Numbered from the stretch's first letter, positions 44,139 through 54,365 are shown. The stretch is 64,000 nucleotides of DNA from an uncultured Chitinophaga sp. (GCF_902168175.1 NZ_CABHOU010000041.1:1-64000), one strand, 5' to 3'. Program-made: numbers and translations. Notes: generated by a model not told the origin, from the letters alone.

Positions 44139-45392
44139 ATGTTTAAGAAAAAATGGTGGCTTATCGCCGCATTAGTTATCCTGGCCGCAATCGTTGCTTA
44201 TGTGGTTTTAGGAAATAAGGCCGAAGACCAGGGCGTTAGCGTGAAGGTCGCAAAATCGAGCTTCCGCGATGTGGTGGTGAGCCCGGGAGAATTAATGGCC
44301 GAGAATACGGAATACATCAATGGCCCGTCCGACATGCAGTCGAACCAGATTTACGAGGACGTAAAAATCCAGGACATGGTGCCGGAAGGTACGTTCGTGA
44401 AGGCGGGCGATCGTGTAGCCTCCCTGGACCCAACGCTGGTCAACAAACGTATCCAGGAGTTCCAGGTAGAACTGGACCGCGCCGCAGCTACGGTAAGCCA
44501 AACTGCGCTGGACACTGCCCTGTCTATGCGCGAAGCCCGCGATGGTATTACTAACCTCAAATTCCAGATGGAACAAAAAGGTCTTGCCCTCCAGCTTAGC
44601 AAGTACGAACCTCCCGCTACCATCCGCCAGGCGGAAATAGACCTGGAAAAGGCGGAACGCGACCTGAAACAGATGCAGGAAAACTACCTGCTGAAAAACC
44701 GACAGGCTGCTTCTAAAATGCAACAGGCTGCTGCAGGTGTTTCCCGTTATCAAAGTTTGATCAACGATCTTATCGACCTCCGCAACCGCTTCGAGATCAA
44801 AGCGCCTAAAAACGGCCTGCTGGTATATATCAACGACTATGGGGGTAAAAAGAAAACAGGTTCGTCTATCCGCCCATGGGATGCGCGCCTGGCCATGTTG
44901 CCCGACCTCTCCAGCATGTTGTCTAAAACATACATCAATGAGGTAGATATCAGCAAACTGAAAAAAGATCAGAAAGTAAATATAGGACTCGATGCCTTTC
45001 CTGATGTTAAACTGGAAGGTATTGTTAAGTCGGTGGCCAATATCGGTGAAAACCGTCCCGGCTCTAATGCTAAAGTATTCGAGGTAATGATCCGCCTTAA
45101 TAAAGTGGACTCTATCCTCAAACCGGGTATGACCACCGCCAATAACATCCTCATTAATGAAATACCGAATAAGCTGATGATCCCGCTGGAAGCCGTGTTT
45201 TCCAGCAAGGAAGATGGGAAGGATATCAGCTTTGTATACCTGAAGAACGGTGGCGTGCCCACCAAGAAAGAAGTGAAACTGGGCCGCTCTAACGACGAAG
45301 CGGTGATTGTTGAAAAGGGACTGGAAGAAGGGGATGAAGTATTACTGGCCGAACCCGCTGCTGCAAAAGATCATAAGGTGAAACGCCTTTAA
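44139..45392 (+). CDS. Efflux periplasmic adaptor (HlyD/MacA-like)
   Basis: 417 residues. One N-terminal membrane helix (WWLIAALVILAAIVAYVVLG), a split lipoyl-like half (VPEGTFVKAGDRVASLD), a long alpha-helical hairpin with coiled-coil pattern (about 105-220), the second half (FEIKAPKNGLLVYINDY) and a beta-barrel/membrane-proximal end. Adaptors of this kind join an inner-membrane transporter to TolC. The next two genes are an FtsX-type permease and a TolC homologue, so the three form one operon. Confidence 0.9.
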   Translation: MFKKKWWLIAALVILAAIVAYVVLGNKAEDQGVSVKVAKSSFRDVVVSPGELMAENTEYINGPSDMQSNQIYEDVKIQDMVPEGTFVKAGDRVASLDPTLVNKRIQEFQVELDRAAATVSQTALDTALSMREARDGITNLKFQMEQKGLALQLSKYEPPATIRQAEIDLEKAERDLKQMQENYLLKNRQAASKMQQAAAGVSRYQSLINDLIDLRNRFEIKAPKNGLLVYINDYGGKKKTGSSIRPWDARLAMLPDLSSMLSKTYINEVDISKLKKDQKVNIGLDAFPDVKLEGIVKSVANIGENRPGSNAKVFEVMIRLNKVDSILKPGMTTANNILINEIPNKLMIPLEAVFSSKEDGKDISFVYLKNGGVPTKKEVKLGRSNDEAVIVEKGLEEGDEVLLAEPAAAKDHKVKRL

Positions 45393-45417
45393 CACATCAC
45401 CCCTAAATTAACCATGC

Positions 45418-46803
45418 ATGCGACCATTATGGGGCACTCGTAATCTTAATAACCTCCAGATAGCACTGGACTCGCTCGCCGCTAACCGGCTGCGATCGTT
45501 CCTTACCGCGCTGGGCATCATTTTCGGCGTAGGTGCCGTAATTGCCATGCTGGCCATCGGTAAAGGTGCCAAGGAAGAAATTCTTAACCAGATGAAACTG
45601 GTCGGGGTCAATAATATTGTAATTAAACCCATGCGCGAAGACGCAAAGGGTAACGATGATAAGGGCGACTCGGGAGAGTCGGCCGATAGCAAAGATTCGC
45701 AACAACCTACGGAACAAAAGAAGAAACGTTTCAGCCGCGGCCTCACTATTCTTGATGCGCAGAACATTCGTAACACACTGCCTTCTGTAGAGTCCATCAG
45801 CCCCGAAATGCTGGAGGAAGAGGATATCATTTACCGCAGTAAAAGCGGGAGGTTAAAGATGGCGGGTGTAGAGCCTTCGTTTTTTTCCATTAATAATATC
45901 GGGCTTTCGTCGGGTGTCATGTTTAATGCAGAACAGCAGCAAACTGGCGAAGCGGTATGTATTATCGGCAGTGGTGTGAAACGCCGGTTTTTTCTTACTG
46001 AAGATCCTATTGGAAAAAGTATTAAGTGCGGTTTGCAATGGGTAAAGGTGATAGGTGTTACCGAAGAAAAATACATCAGCAGCGCTACCAAATCGAACCT
46101 GGGTATACGCGATTATAACATGGATATTTATATCCCGATCCGCACCATGCTCATACGGTATAAAAACCCTGCTATCCTGAATGCCGGCAGGCAGGAGGGT
46201 GTGTATTACAGCCCCGAGTATATGGAGTCGATGGCGCAAAAAGCGCAAACGCAGCATCAGCTCGATCAGTTGGTGGTAAAGGTATACGACGCTTCGCAGC
46301 TTACGGAAACAGCGGGTATCATCAACCGTATGCTCAAACGCCGCCACAGTGATGTAACGGACTTTGAGATCGCCATACCGGAGGAGTTACTGAAGCAGCA
46401 ACAGAAAACCAAGGATGTTTTCAATATTGTACTCAGCGCCATTGCAGGTATATCACTGCTGGTGGGTGGTATTGGTATTATGAACATTATGCTGGCCTCT
46501 GTGCTGGAGCGTACCAAGGAAATAGGCATACGTATGGCCATGGGCGCGCAGAAGAAAGATATCGTGATGCAGTTCCTGTTCGAAGCGGTGTTAATCAGCC
46601 TGGGTGGCGGTATTATCGGTATTATACTGGGCGTACTGGGTGCTTACCTGGTCGATAAAATTGCTGATATTAATACGCTCATCTCCGGCGTTTCCATCTT
46701 TATTTCCTTTGTGCTGGCGTCTTCGGTAGGGCTCATATTCGGTATATCGCCCGCCCGTAAGGCTTCTAATCAGAACCCTATTGAATGTTTAAGACACACC
46801 TGA
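45418..46803 (+). CDS. MacB/FtsX-type ABC transporter permease
   Basis: 461 residues. N-terminal helix after NLQIALDSLAANRLRSFLTA, a large periplasmic domain with a charged insert (DDKGDSGESADSKDSQQ), and three C-terminal helices (VLSAIAGISLLVGGIGIMNI, ERTKEIGIRMAMGA, VLASSVGLIFGISPARKA). The ATPase domain of MacB is absent from the protein and no ABC ATPase gene lies in the operon. It must use an ATPase encoded elsewhere. Ends TGA, 2 bp before the TolC ATG. Confidence 0.9.
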   Translation: MRPLWGTRNLNNLQIALDSLAANRLRSFLTALGIIFGVGAVIAMLAIGKGAKEEILNQMKLVGVNNIVIKPMREDAKGNDDKGDSGESADSKDSQQPTEQKKKRFSRGLTILDAQNIRNTLPSVESISPEMLEEEDIIYRSKSGRLKMAGVEPSFFSINNIGLSSGVMFNAEQQQTGEAVCIIGSGVKRRFFLTEDPIGKSIKCGLQWVKVIGVTEEKYISSATKSNLGIRDYNMDIYIPIRTMLIRYKNPAILNAGRQEGVYYSPEYMESMAQKAQTQHQLDQLVVKVYDASQLTETAGIINRMLKRRHSDVTDFEIAIPEELLKQQQKTKDVFNIVLSAIAGISLLVGGIGIMNIMLASVLERTKEIGIRMAMGAQKKDIVMQFLFEAVLISLGGGIIGIILGVLGAYLVDKIADINTLISGVSIFISFVLASSVGLIFGISPARKASNQNPIECLRHT

Positions 46804-46805
46804 TC

Positions 46806-48269
46806 ATGAAAATCATTGTCATATATCTTTTTGCTTTGCTGACGGCTGTTACTGGCTATTCGCAACAAATGCTTACGCTGCCCGGCGTCATATCGCAGGC
46901 GCAGAAAAGTTCACCTTCGTACTATCGTGCGCGTAGTAATGCCATGAATAGTTTGTATTCCTACCGTTATTACGTGGCTAACCGTCGCCCGCAACTCAGA
47001 CTGGCGGCTGATAATACGAGCAGCTTCCTGGGTAATATATCCAGCATTCGCCAGCCCGATGGTAGTTATGCGTTTAACAGGAGTTATTTCTCCTATACCA
47101 ATGTGGGCATGTCGCTCGACCAGATAGTGCCGTTTACCGGTGGTACCTTTTCACTGGAAACGAACCTGCAGCGAAACGACCTGTTTCGCCCGGATACGGT
47201 GAGTTTCCTGTCTACGCCCTTCGCCATTCGTTATGCACAGCCCATGTTGCTGTACAACCCATATAAATGGGAGAAGAAGATCAGCCCGTTGTTGTACGAG
47301 GAAAGTACCCGCCGTTATGTGGAAGACCTGGAACGCGCTGCGCTGGAAGCTACCCGCTACTTTTTCGATGCGCTGACCGCTAAACAGAATGAGTCCATTT
47401 TACAAGCCAACGTAAGTAATACGGATACGCTGTATAAAATATCCAAAGGCCGTTACGAACTCGGTAGGATCGCTGAAAACGAATTGTTGCAGATAGAACT
47501 GAGCCTGCTGAATGCCCAAACCGCCCTGGAACAGGCGCAGCTAAATAAACAAATGGCTTACCGCGAACTGACCCGCTTCCTGAACATGCCCAAGGACGCA
47601 GAAATAGAAGTGTTGCCACCCGCAGATGTGCCGCAATTCAACGTATTGCTGGAACGTGCGGTGTTAGAAGCTGCCAACAACCGGCAGGCGGTACTTGAGT
47701 TCCGCCGTATGCGAATACAGGCCGAACGCGATGTGGCCGAAGCCCGCGGTAATAACGGTTACCAGTTTAATCTCGCCGCCAGCCTGGGTCAAAGCCAGAG
47801 TGGTGCAAGTATCAAAGATGCCTATGCAGGCCGCGCCCTGCAACAGAACCAGTTGTTGTCGGTGGGTGTTTCTATCCCGATCGTAGACTGGGGTAAATCG
47901 CGCTACCGCGTAAAGCAGGCCAAGGCCAACGCCGAACTGGTAGAGATAGATGTGCAGCAACAGGAGCGTAGCTTCGAACAGGAAGTATACCTGCAAACAC
48001 AGCTTTTTAATATCCAGAAAAAGCAGCTCGCCAGCGCCGGCAAAGCCGATACCATTGCTGGCCTGCGTTACGAGATCACCAAACAACGTTACCTGATCGG
48101 TAAAATCTCCATTACAGACCTTAACCTGGCCCAACAGGAGAAAAATACCGCCAGCCAGAGTTACGTAGGTGCCCTCCGCTCTTTCTGGAACGCCTACTAC
48201 ACCGTACGCGCCCTCACGCTCTATGATTTCGAGAAAAACGAGCGTATCAGTTACCAGTTCGAAGAATAA
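46806..48269 (+). CDS. TolC family outer-membrane efflux channel
   Basis: 487 residues from ATG 46806 (MKIIVIYLFALLTAVTGYSQ), with a clear signal peptide; upstream in-frame ATG at 46785 overlaps the permease. Two OEP repeats show the usual long helices (LEATRYFFDALTAKQNES, AERDVAEARGNNGYQFNLA, VSIPIVDWGKSRYRVKQAK). It forms the outer-membrane duct for the adaptor/permease encoded just before it. Closed by a strong terminator. Confidence 0.92.
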   Translation: MKIIVIYLFALLTAVTGYSQQMLTLPGVISQAQKSSPSYYRARSNAMNSLYSYRYYVANRRPQLRLAADNTSSFLGNISSIRQPDGSYAFNRSYFSYTNVGMSLDQIVPFTGGTFSLETNLQRNDLFRPDTVSFLSTPFAIRYAQPMLLYNPYKWEKKISPLLYEESTRRYVEDLERAALEATRYFFDALTAKQNESILQANVSNTDTLYKISKGRYELGRIAENELLQIELSLLNAQTALEQAQLNKQMAYRELTRFLNMPKDAEIEVLPPADVPQFNVLLERAVLEAANNRQAVLEFRRMRIQAERDVAEARGNNGYQFNLAASLGQSQSGASIKDAYAGRALQQNQLLSVGVSIPIVDWGKSRYRVKQAKANAELVEIDVQQQERSFEQEVYLQTQLFNIQKKQLASAGKADTIAGLRYEITKQRYLIGKISITDLNLAQQEKNTASQSYVGALRSFWNAYYTVRALTLYDFEKNERISYQFEE

Positions 48270-48291
48270 GCAAGTGATCAACAGCTATACA

Positions 48292-48323
48292 CCCGCCCCC
48301 GTACTAACGGGTGCGGGTTTTTT
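48292..48323 (+). terminator. Intrinsic terminator after the TolC gene
   Basis: Stem CCCGC-CCCGT / ACGGG-GCGGG with a small internal loop and six T residues. Confidence 0.88.
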
Positions 48324-48395
48324 AATGATGGGACAGGCAGTAGAATAAGCATGAGGCCGCCGTTGTGTCACTCCCTTCAGCGGCAACTCCCTTCC

Positions 48396-48596
48396 CGTCA
48401 TCGCGAGGAACGAAGCGATCCTCCTGTGTAGTCATTGCCTGAAATAATTGGTTGTAAGGAAGGCGGGCATTACCTGCATGATAGGCTGTGCCTTGCGAAA
48501 TCCCGACTCCTTTGCCCGTACTGATATACGCTGGCCCACACTGTTTTACTGATGCGAAGACTGCGCACGAGGATCGCTTCGTTCCTCGCGATGACG
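48396..48596. mobile_element. 201-bp MITE-like element (copy 2), nested
   Basis: Inverted ends of about 27 bp, each starting CGTCATCGCGAGGAACGAAG when read inward. The interior aligns end to end, in opposite orientation, with 3670-3881. It lies inside the 747-bp element. Confidence 0.72.
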
Positions 48597-48606
48597 GTCA
48601 GGGTGA

Positions 48607-48624
48607 TGCCCGCTAACGCGGGCA
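48607..48624. repeat. REP-like hairpin
   Basis: TGCCCGC-TAAC-GCGGGCA, perfect 7-bp stem, no T-tract, 10 bp past the 201-bp element. Confidence 0.6.
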
Positions 48625-48696
48625 CACAATGGAATAATTGGGCATCCTTAGGGGGCTTTCGCTGCAATAACATGTGGTACCGGGTACAAACCTAAA

Positions 48697-48731
48697 GGTC
48701 ACTCCCTTCAGCGGTTGGAACAATACCGGGC
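48697..48731 (+). repeat. Partial copy of the element end sequence
   Basis: Shares GTCACTCCCTTCAGCGG with the left terminal repeat and continues with similarity to 6383-6414. Confidence 0.6.
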
Positions 48732-48833
48732 ATGTATAATTAACCTGTCGCAATCACACCCGCCTGACTGAAATATGTCTTGTCCTACGCTTCAGCATAC
48801 TCCCTCTGTAGTTGTCAGATCCTATAGGGATCG

Positions 48834-48965
48834 TTTAGAGATGTCCCATATATGAGTCATATATGAGCCATAGTTAAGTCATAGATGTCCCATATCTTTA
48901 AAGATACGGCTCATCTACGGGTCATATACGGCTCATATACGGGACATATACGGGACATCTCTAAA
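48834..48965. repeat. 132-bp palindrome made of ten 11-bp units
   Basis: Centre between 48899 and 48900 in ATCTTTAAAGAT. The left arm has five 11-bp units at 48841-48895 (such as ATGTCCCATAT, ATGAGTCATAT); the right arm has five inverted units at 48904-48958 (such as ATACGGCTCAT, ATACGGGACAT). Outer ends TTTAGAG / CTCTAAA also pair. As RNA or single-stranded DNA it could form one long imperfect hairpin. Confidence 0.88.
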
Positions 48966-49135
48966 GGATTTGTAAAGGATGCAGCTATCCGGTGCGGACG
49001 GTATACAGTGGATCAGGTGTTGAAAAGCTTGTTGATAGTGTGGTTGCGGCTGAAGGGAGTGACACAACGGCGGCCTCATGCTTATTCTGTGGTTGGTTAC
49101 CAAAATCCGGCATTATTTTTTCATTACTGATGGGC

Positions 49136-49744
49136 ATGAAGCGAAAGAACCTGTTGTTTTTTGGATTAGCTGCCTTGCTGGTATTGATCTTTGGCGTGAA
49201 TGCCTGCCGCGAAAACCGGCAGTCGGCGCGGCTGTATAAGGAGAATGAACGTTTGCTCCGTGAAAACCGCGACCTGCGCGCCAATCTGGAACTTACATCC
49301 GGCACTGCCCGGCAAATAGCCGATCGTAAAGACATGATGCAGCACCAGGCAGATCAGTTTGTTGATCAGCGTACGTATTACCGCCATAACTGGAAACAGT
49401 TCATCACAGTAACGACCAGCGATTACCGGACCGGCTTACTGGGCGGTATCAAGGACTTGGACATCGTAGTGCAAAACCAGAGCGAGTACCCGGTGGATAA
49501 TGTGGTGGTGAAGGTGACGTACCTGAAGAGTAAGGGCAAGGTATTTAAAACGGAAGAATATGCGATCAAAAATATCTCCGCAAAGGGCCGTGGTAGCGTG
49601 AAAGCGAGCAACAGCCGTAAGGGCATGAAAGTAGAGGTAGCGTTAAAAAGTATTACCAGCCAGGCGATGAACCTGTGTTGGTCGAAAGATAAAAAGGTGG
49701 CGGCCGACGATCCGGACCCTTACCTGTGCACGAATTTGCAATAG
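49136..49744 (+). CDS. Membrane-anchored protein of unknown function
   Basis: 202 residues from ATG 49136 (an ATG two codons upstream is equally possible). An N-terminal hydrophobic segment (LLFFGLAALLVLIFGVNAC) may be an anchor or a poor lipobox ending at Cys. Next is a short charged coiled coil (YKENERLLRENRDLRANLEL), then a beta-rich domain (LDIVVQNQSEYPVDNVVVKV, KNISAKGRGSVKA). I do not recognise the family. Its ATG lies 47 bp after the right end of the 747-bp element, which may supply or disrupt its promoter. Confidence 0.75.
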   Translation: MKRKNLLFFGLAALLVLIFGVNACRENRQSARLYKENERLLRENRDLRANLELTSGTARQIADRKDMMQHQADQFVDQRTYYRHNWKQFITVTTSDYRTGLLGGIKDLDIVVQNQSEYPVDNVVVKVTYLKSKGKVFKTEEYAIKNISAKGRGSVKASNSRKGMKVEVALKSITSQAMNLCWSKDKKVAADDPDPYLCTNLQ

Positions 49745-49771
49745 TATTGCCAACCCCTGGAACAATCAGCA

Positions 49772-49800
49772 GCCGCCCCGTGTAAATGGGGCGGTTTTTT
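49772..49800 (+). terminator. Intrinsic terminator after the membrane-anchored protein gene
   Basis: Stem CCGCCCC / GGGGCGG with an 8-nt loop and six T. Confidence 0.9.
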
Positions 49801-49810
49801 ATGTAAAAGA

Positions 49811-49837
49811 AAAGGGCTCCCAGTGTGGAAGCCCTTC
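49811..49837 (-). terminator. Intrinsic terminator after the DUF4920 gene
   Basis: Stem AAGGGCT / AGCCCTT, followed on the minus strand by TTTCTTTTA. Confidence 0.75.
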
Positions 49838-49857
49838 GCTATATAATACCGTTCTGG

Positions 49858-50334
49858 TTATTTTACGATGTATACACCGTCGGCCATAAACTCGATATCG
49901 GTTTTAGGCTGGGTGATCTTTTCGATCTCTTCTTTGCTTTTACCGGCGTCTTCCGCAAAGTGTTTCAGGCGTTCCACAGAGGTTTCTTTCACCTTGGCGA
50001 TACCATCTATCACTACAGTTTTGCCCACAATGTCCTGCGGCATAAAGAAGCCATAGTCTTTGAAGCGTACCATTACAGGCTCGCCATTAGCGCGGGTGAG
50101 TTTCATGAAACAGCCTTTCTTTTTGCAAACTTCCACTACGGTAGCTTCTACCTTGCCGGTATATACACTGTCCGTTTTCAGTTTGGTTTGCAGTTCGTTC
50201 ATTTTGATAGCATGGCTGGCATCGATAGTGCGGCCATAGGTGGCACCCGGTTGTGCCGAAGGGATGTTTTTTTGGGCAAAAACGGCAGCGGTGCTAAGCA
50301 GGCCCGCCACTATCAGGCATATTATTTTTCTCAT
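49858..50334 (-). CDS. DUF4920 domain-containing exported protein
   Basis: 158 residues from ATG 50334 (MRKIICLIVAGLLSTAAVFA), signal peptide ending FAQ. An ATG at 50352 is 6 nt past a TATATTTG box and would add six residues. The body (YTGKVEATVVEVCKKKGCFM, GKTVVIDGIAKVKETSVE) is a small beta domain with two Cys and matches DUF4920, whose function is unknown; I associate it loosely with OB-fold metal- or redox-related proteins but see no proof. Confidence 0.82.
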   Translation of the reverse strand: MRKIICLIVAGLLSTAAVFAQKNIPSAQPGATYGRTIDASHAIKMNELQTKLKTDSVYTGKVEATVVEVCKKKGCFMKLTRANGEPVMVRFKDYGFFMPQDIVGKTVVIDGIAKVKETSVERLKHFAEDAGKSKEEIEKITQPKTDIEFMADGVYIVK

Positions 50335-50358
50335 TAGTTCAGGTTTGATCATTAGCCT

Positions 50359-50366
50359 CAAATATA
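50359..50366 (-). promoter_or_regulatory. -7 box of the DUF4920 gene
   Basis: TATATTTG on the minus strand, 6 nt before one candidate ATG (50352) and 24 nt before the other (50334). Confidence 0.5.
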
Positions 50367-50418
50367 CAGATTATCCCACAGCGAACCATGTGCAGCCAGG
50401 TTGCGTTATCTTAGCACT

Positions 50419-50949
50419 ATGCTGATATTACAACCGGCTACAGAAGCCACACCCGACGTACAGTTGCTCTATGAAGAAAGTTTTCCGCTGGCCGAGCGGC
50501 GCGACTGGGCACCACAACTACAGTTCCTGGCCGATGGTCACCTGCGTTTGTCGCTGCTGCAACAGGCCGGCGACTTTGCCGGTTTCCTGTTTTACTGGCC
50601 GCTGAATGGCTTTACATATATCGAACATTTTGCGGTACTGGCTGCTATGCGCGGTAATGGGATGGGCAGCCAGGTGATGGAACTGTTCTGTAAAACCTTT
50701 CATGCGATAATCCTGGAGGTAGAGCTGCCAGGTGATGCAGATGCGGAGCGCCGCATCCGCTTTTACGAGCGGGCAGGCTTCCGCGCTTTTGGATATCCTT
50801 ATGAGCAACCGCCTTACCGGCAGGGTGAAGACCCGATACCCATGATGCTGATGTATAAAGGTATGGGGGATGGGCACGAGGTGTTCCGCCGGGTGAGGTC
50901 GGAGTTACATACGAAGGTGTATGTGTGCCGGCCGCATGTGGAGGATTGA
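50419..50949 (+). CDS. GNAT family N-acetyltransferase
   Basis: 176 residues from ATG 50419 (MLILQPATEATPDVQLLYEE). The acetyl-CoA loop is AAMRGNGMGSQVMELF, preceded by strand FTYIEHFAVL and followed by LEVELPGDADAERRIRFYER, the standard GNAT layout. Substrate unknown. A TATCTTAG sequence 4 nt before the ATG resembles the -7 box with one mismatch. Divergent from the DUF4920 gene. Confidence 0.9.
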   Translation: MLILQPATEATPDVQLLYEESFPLAERRDWAPQLQFLADGHLRLSLLQQAGDFAGFLFYWPLNGFTYIEHFAVLAAMRGNGMGSQVMELFCKTFHAIILEVELPGDADAERRIRFYERAGFRAFGYPYEQPPYRQGEDPIPMMLMYKGMGDGHEVFRRVRSELHTKVYVCRPHVED

Positions 50950-50992
50950 TGTCGGCGGCGGTGTATACACCGCACGCAACTGGTAAAGGAAA

Positions 50993-51014
50993 GCCCCGGC
51001 TGTAACACCGGGGC
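50993..51014 (-). terminator. Intrinsic terminator after the metallophosphoesterase gene
   Basis: Stem GCCCCGG / CCGGGGC with an 8-nt loop; minus-strand continuation TTTCCTTTAC. Confidence 0.82.
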
Positions 51015-51022
51015 ACAATCAA

Positions 51023-52258
51023 CTATCGTTTACTCCTGAAGTTTAGCTTTCCTACCTCACTTCCATCATCTTTCAACATCTGCAGGTTCAGTTCCTTCTG
51101 GTCCGCTTTTACCTTAATCAGTGTTCTGTTACCGTCTTTAGGTCCGCCACCGATGACGATCGGGTAGCTATGGTCGGTTTGGGCTTCATGTACGCCGAAT
51201 TTGTGCGTATGCCCGCTAATGAGCAGGTCGATCTTTGCCTGTTCGAATATAGGGCCGAACTTCTTGCGGCAGTCCATAGGGCCGTGCCAGTCGCCGGAGT
51301 GATAGTGGGGGATGTGCATCATTACCACGCGGAACCTGGCGTTCCTGAAAGCGGGTGATTTTACTACCTGTTTCAGCCATTCGGCCTGCTGGCTCCTGTA
51401 ATTGTCGAAGTCTACGATGCCGGCATACACAGGGGCGGTATCTTCCTTGTCTTCGCCGGTATCCAGTACGGTAAAGTGTACGGGTCCCCAGGTGTACTGG
51501 AAATAATTGCGGTGTTCCGGTGTATCGAAGTACTCGTGCAGGTGCATGCGGAATTTACCACGGGTTTCGTGGTTGCCGCGTACAAATATGAACGGGGTGG
51601 TAGAAGAGAAGGTGTCGCCCAGCGGGGTAAGCAGGTGGTCTACTATCTGCTGTTCATCTGTCTGGTAATCAAACATATCGCCGTTCAGGAACAGGTAGTC
51701 GAAGTGTTCGCCTTTGTTAAGCGCCACCAGTGGTGCGAACGAGGCAGGGCGGTCGTGAATATCGTTCAGTACCAGCCAGCTCACCTCTTTCGGGTTACTG
51801 GCCGGTGTGGTAAAAGTCAGTACATCACTTTCAATGGTTTCGCCATAAGTAAGTTTATAGGGCTGGAACTCGGTTATTTCCTTCGATTTAACCTGGTAGC
51901 TGTATGTGGTGCCGGGTGTAAGTCCTTCGAGGCGTATCTTATTCAGGCGCTCGTAGGCTTCCACCATACCGTTGGTGAGGTGATGGGCTTTTTTGTCGCG
52001 TTGGCCCTTTTCGCCATACTCCACCCAACTATAGCAGGGTTTGGCCGTCATCCACATAATGGTCATAGACGTAGGTGTAGGGCACTGCAGATAAGGTTTA
52101 GTGGTAAAAACGTGGTTGCCTTCAGTTAGGGGCTCTTCCTGGCGTAATAATCCGCCGGCTTTTGCCGCCGGGGCCAGCCCAAAACCAATAGTGCCCAGCA
52201 GGCCGGCTTTGGAGAGGTTGCCGAGGAAGTCGCGGCGGTGAAGTTGTTTGTTCTTCAT
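51023..52258 (-). CDS. Exported metallophosphoesterase, purple-acid-phosphatase-like
   Basis: 411 residues. Twin-arginine signal (LHRRDFLGNLSKAGLLGTIG). An N-terminal fibronectin-like domain (about 45-150; LEGLTPGTTYSYQVKSKE) precedes the calcineurin-like domain with metal ligands in NDIHDR, GDMFD, RGNHE, MMHIPHYH and SGHTHKFG. The two-domain order is that of purple acid phosphatases. Likely periplasmic phosphomonoesterase or diesterase. Monocistronic, with its own terminator. Confidence 0.92.
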   Translation of the reverse strand: MKNKQLHRRDFLGNLSKAGLLGTIGFGLAPAAKAGGLLRQEEPLTEGNHVFTTKPYLQCPTPTSMTIMWMTAKPCYSWVEYGEKGQRDKKAHHLTNGMVEAYERLNKIRLEGLTPGTTYSYQVKSKEITEFQPYKLTYGETIESDVLTFTTPASNPKEVSWLVLNDIHDRPASFAPLVALNKGEHFDYLFLNGDMFDYQTDEQQIVDHLLTPLGDTFSSTTPFIFVRGNHETRGKFRMHLHEYFDTPEHRNYFQYTWGPVHFTVLDTGEDKEDTAPVYAGIVDFDNYRSQQAEWLKQVVKSPAFRNARFRVVMMHIPHYHSGDWHGPMDCRKKFGPIFEQAKIDLLISGHTHKFGVHEAQTDHSYPIVIGGGPKDGNRTLIKVKADQKELNLQMLKDDGSEVGKLNFRSKR

Positions 52259-52445
52259 TCAATAGATCTTTTATATGTGTTAGGTAGGAGTGCGTAAAAA
52301 TAGCCGGTGGGAGATTTATTTCCAGTGTTTTATGATAAAAGGCAGGTTAAATAAATATTATCACCGATATTGCGTGACTTTTACAAGGTTTTTCAACGGG
52401 CAGAAAATAAGTTTAAAAAATCAGGCAATTAGGGTTGCCGGGGTT

Positions 52446-52476
52446 TTTGAATTTCTGTTTCTAACCCTTACCTTTG
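52446..52476 (+). promoter_or_regulatory. Promoter of atpDC
   Basis: TTTG (52446-52449), 19-nt spacer, TACCTTTG (52469-52476), about 35 nt of leader before the ATG. The best complete Bacteroidota promoter in the window. Confidence 0.75.
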
Positions 52477-52504
52477 CGCAAAATTTCATAAAACCGCACT
52501 ATAA

Positions 52505-54016
<1,512 letters not shown>

Positions 54017-54078
54017 GGACAGAGCTGCCCGAGAGGACAGCGGTGTAAAAAGGATCCATTAACGCAACGCATTCAATC

Positions 54079-54336
54079 ATGTTATTAGAAATATTAACAC
54101 CGGAAAAAAAGCTTTTTACAGGCGAAGTATACGGTATACAACTGCCCGGCGTAGACGGCTCTTTCGAGATCCTCGACAGGCACGCGCCGCTGATTGCTGC
54201 GCTGGCTAACGGCAAAATGAAGGTGTTGGCCGACAAGACGCATGCAGAACATTATGTTATTGAAGGCGGCTTCGTAGAAGTGCTGAACAACAAAGCTACC
54301 GTACTGGTAGAAGGTGTTGTGCCAACTGGCAAGTAA
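54079..54336 (+). CDS. atpC: F1F0 ATP synthase subunit epsilon, short form
   Basis: 85 residues. The beta-sandwich domain is present (LEILTPEKKLFTGEVYGIQL, GSFEILDRHAPLIAALANGK, IEGGFVEVLNNKATVL). The C-terminal helical hairpin, which in E. coli (about 139 aa) inhibits ATP hydrolysis, is missing. Short epsilon is common in this phylum. No frameshift is needed to explain it. Confidence 0.95.
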   Translation: MLLEILTPEKKLFTGEVYGIQLPGVDGSFEILDRHAPLIAALANGKMKVLADKTHAEHYVIEGGFVEVLNNKATVLVEGVVPTGK

Positions 54337-54365
54337 TTACGATTATCGTAAGATTAGCAGATAGT

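Larger units (their letters stand above)
48342..49088. mobile_element. 747-bp gene-free element with 40-bp perfect inverted ends
   Basis: Bases 48342-48381 are the exact reverse complement of 49049-49088 (the right copy begins GCTGAAGGGAGTGACACAAC). Inside are a 201-bp inverted-repeat element, a REP-like hairpin, a third partial copy of the end sequence (48697-48731) and a 132-bp palindrome of 11-bp units. No transposase ORF and no obvious target duplication. It could be a MITE-like or composite repeat; the true outer borders are uncertain. Confidence 0.6.

Noticed and set aside
43954..44175. 73-codon ORF before the efflux adaptor
   Set aside because: Overlaps the adaptor start in another frame and has no recognisable content.
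48834..48965. CRISPR array
   Set aside because: Repeats are only 11 bp, contiguous and inverted around a centre, with no spacers and no cas genes in the window.
48885..49130. 81-codon ORF within the palindrome and element end
   Set aside because: Its first part is the 11-bp repeat and its end is the inverted terminal repeat; not a gene.
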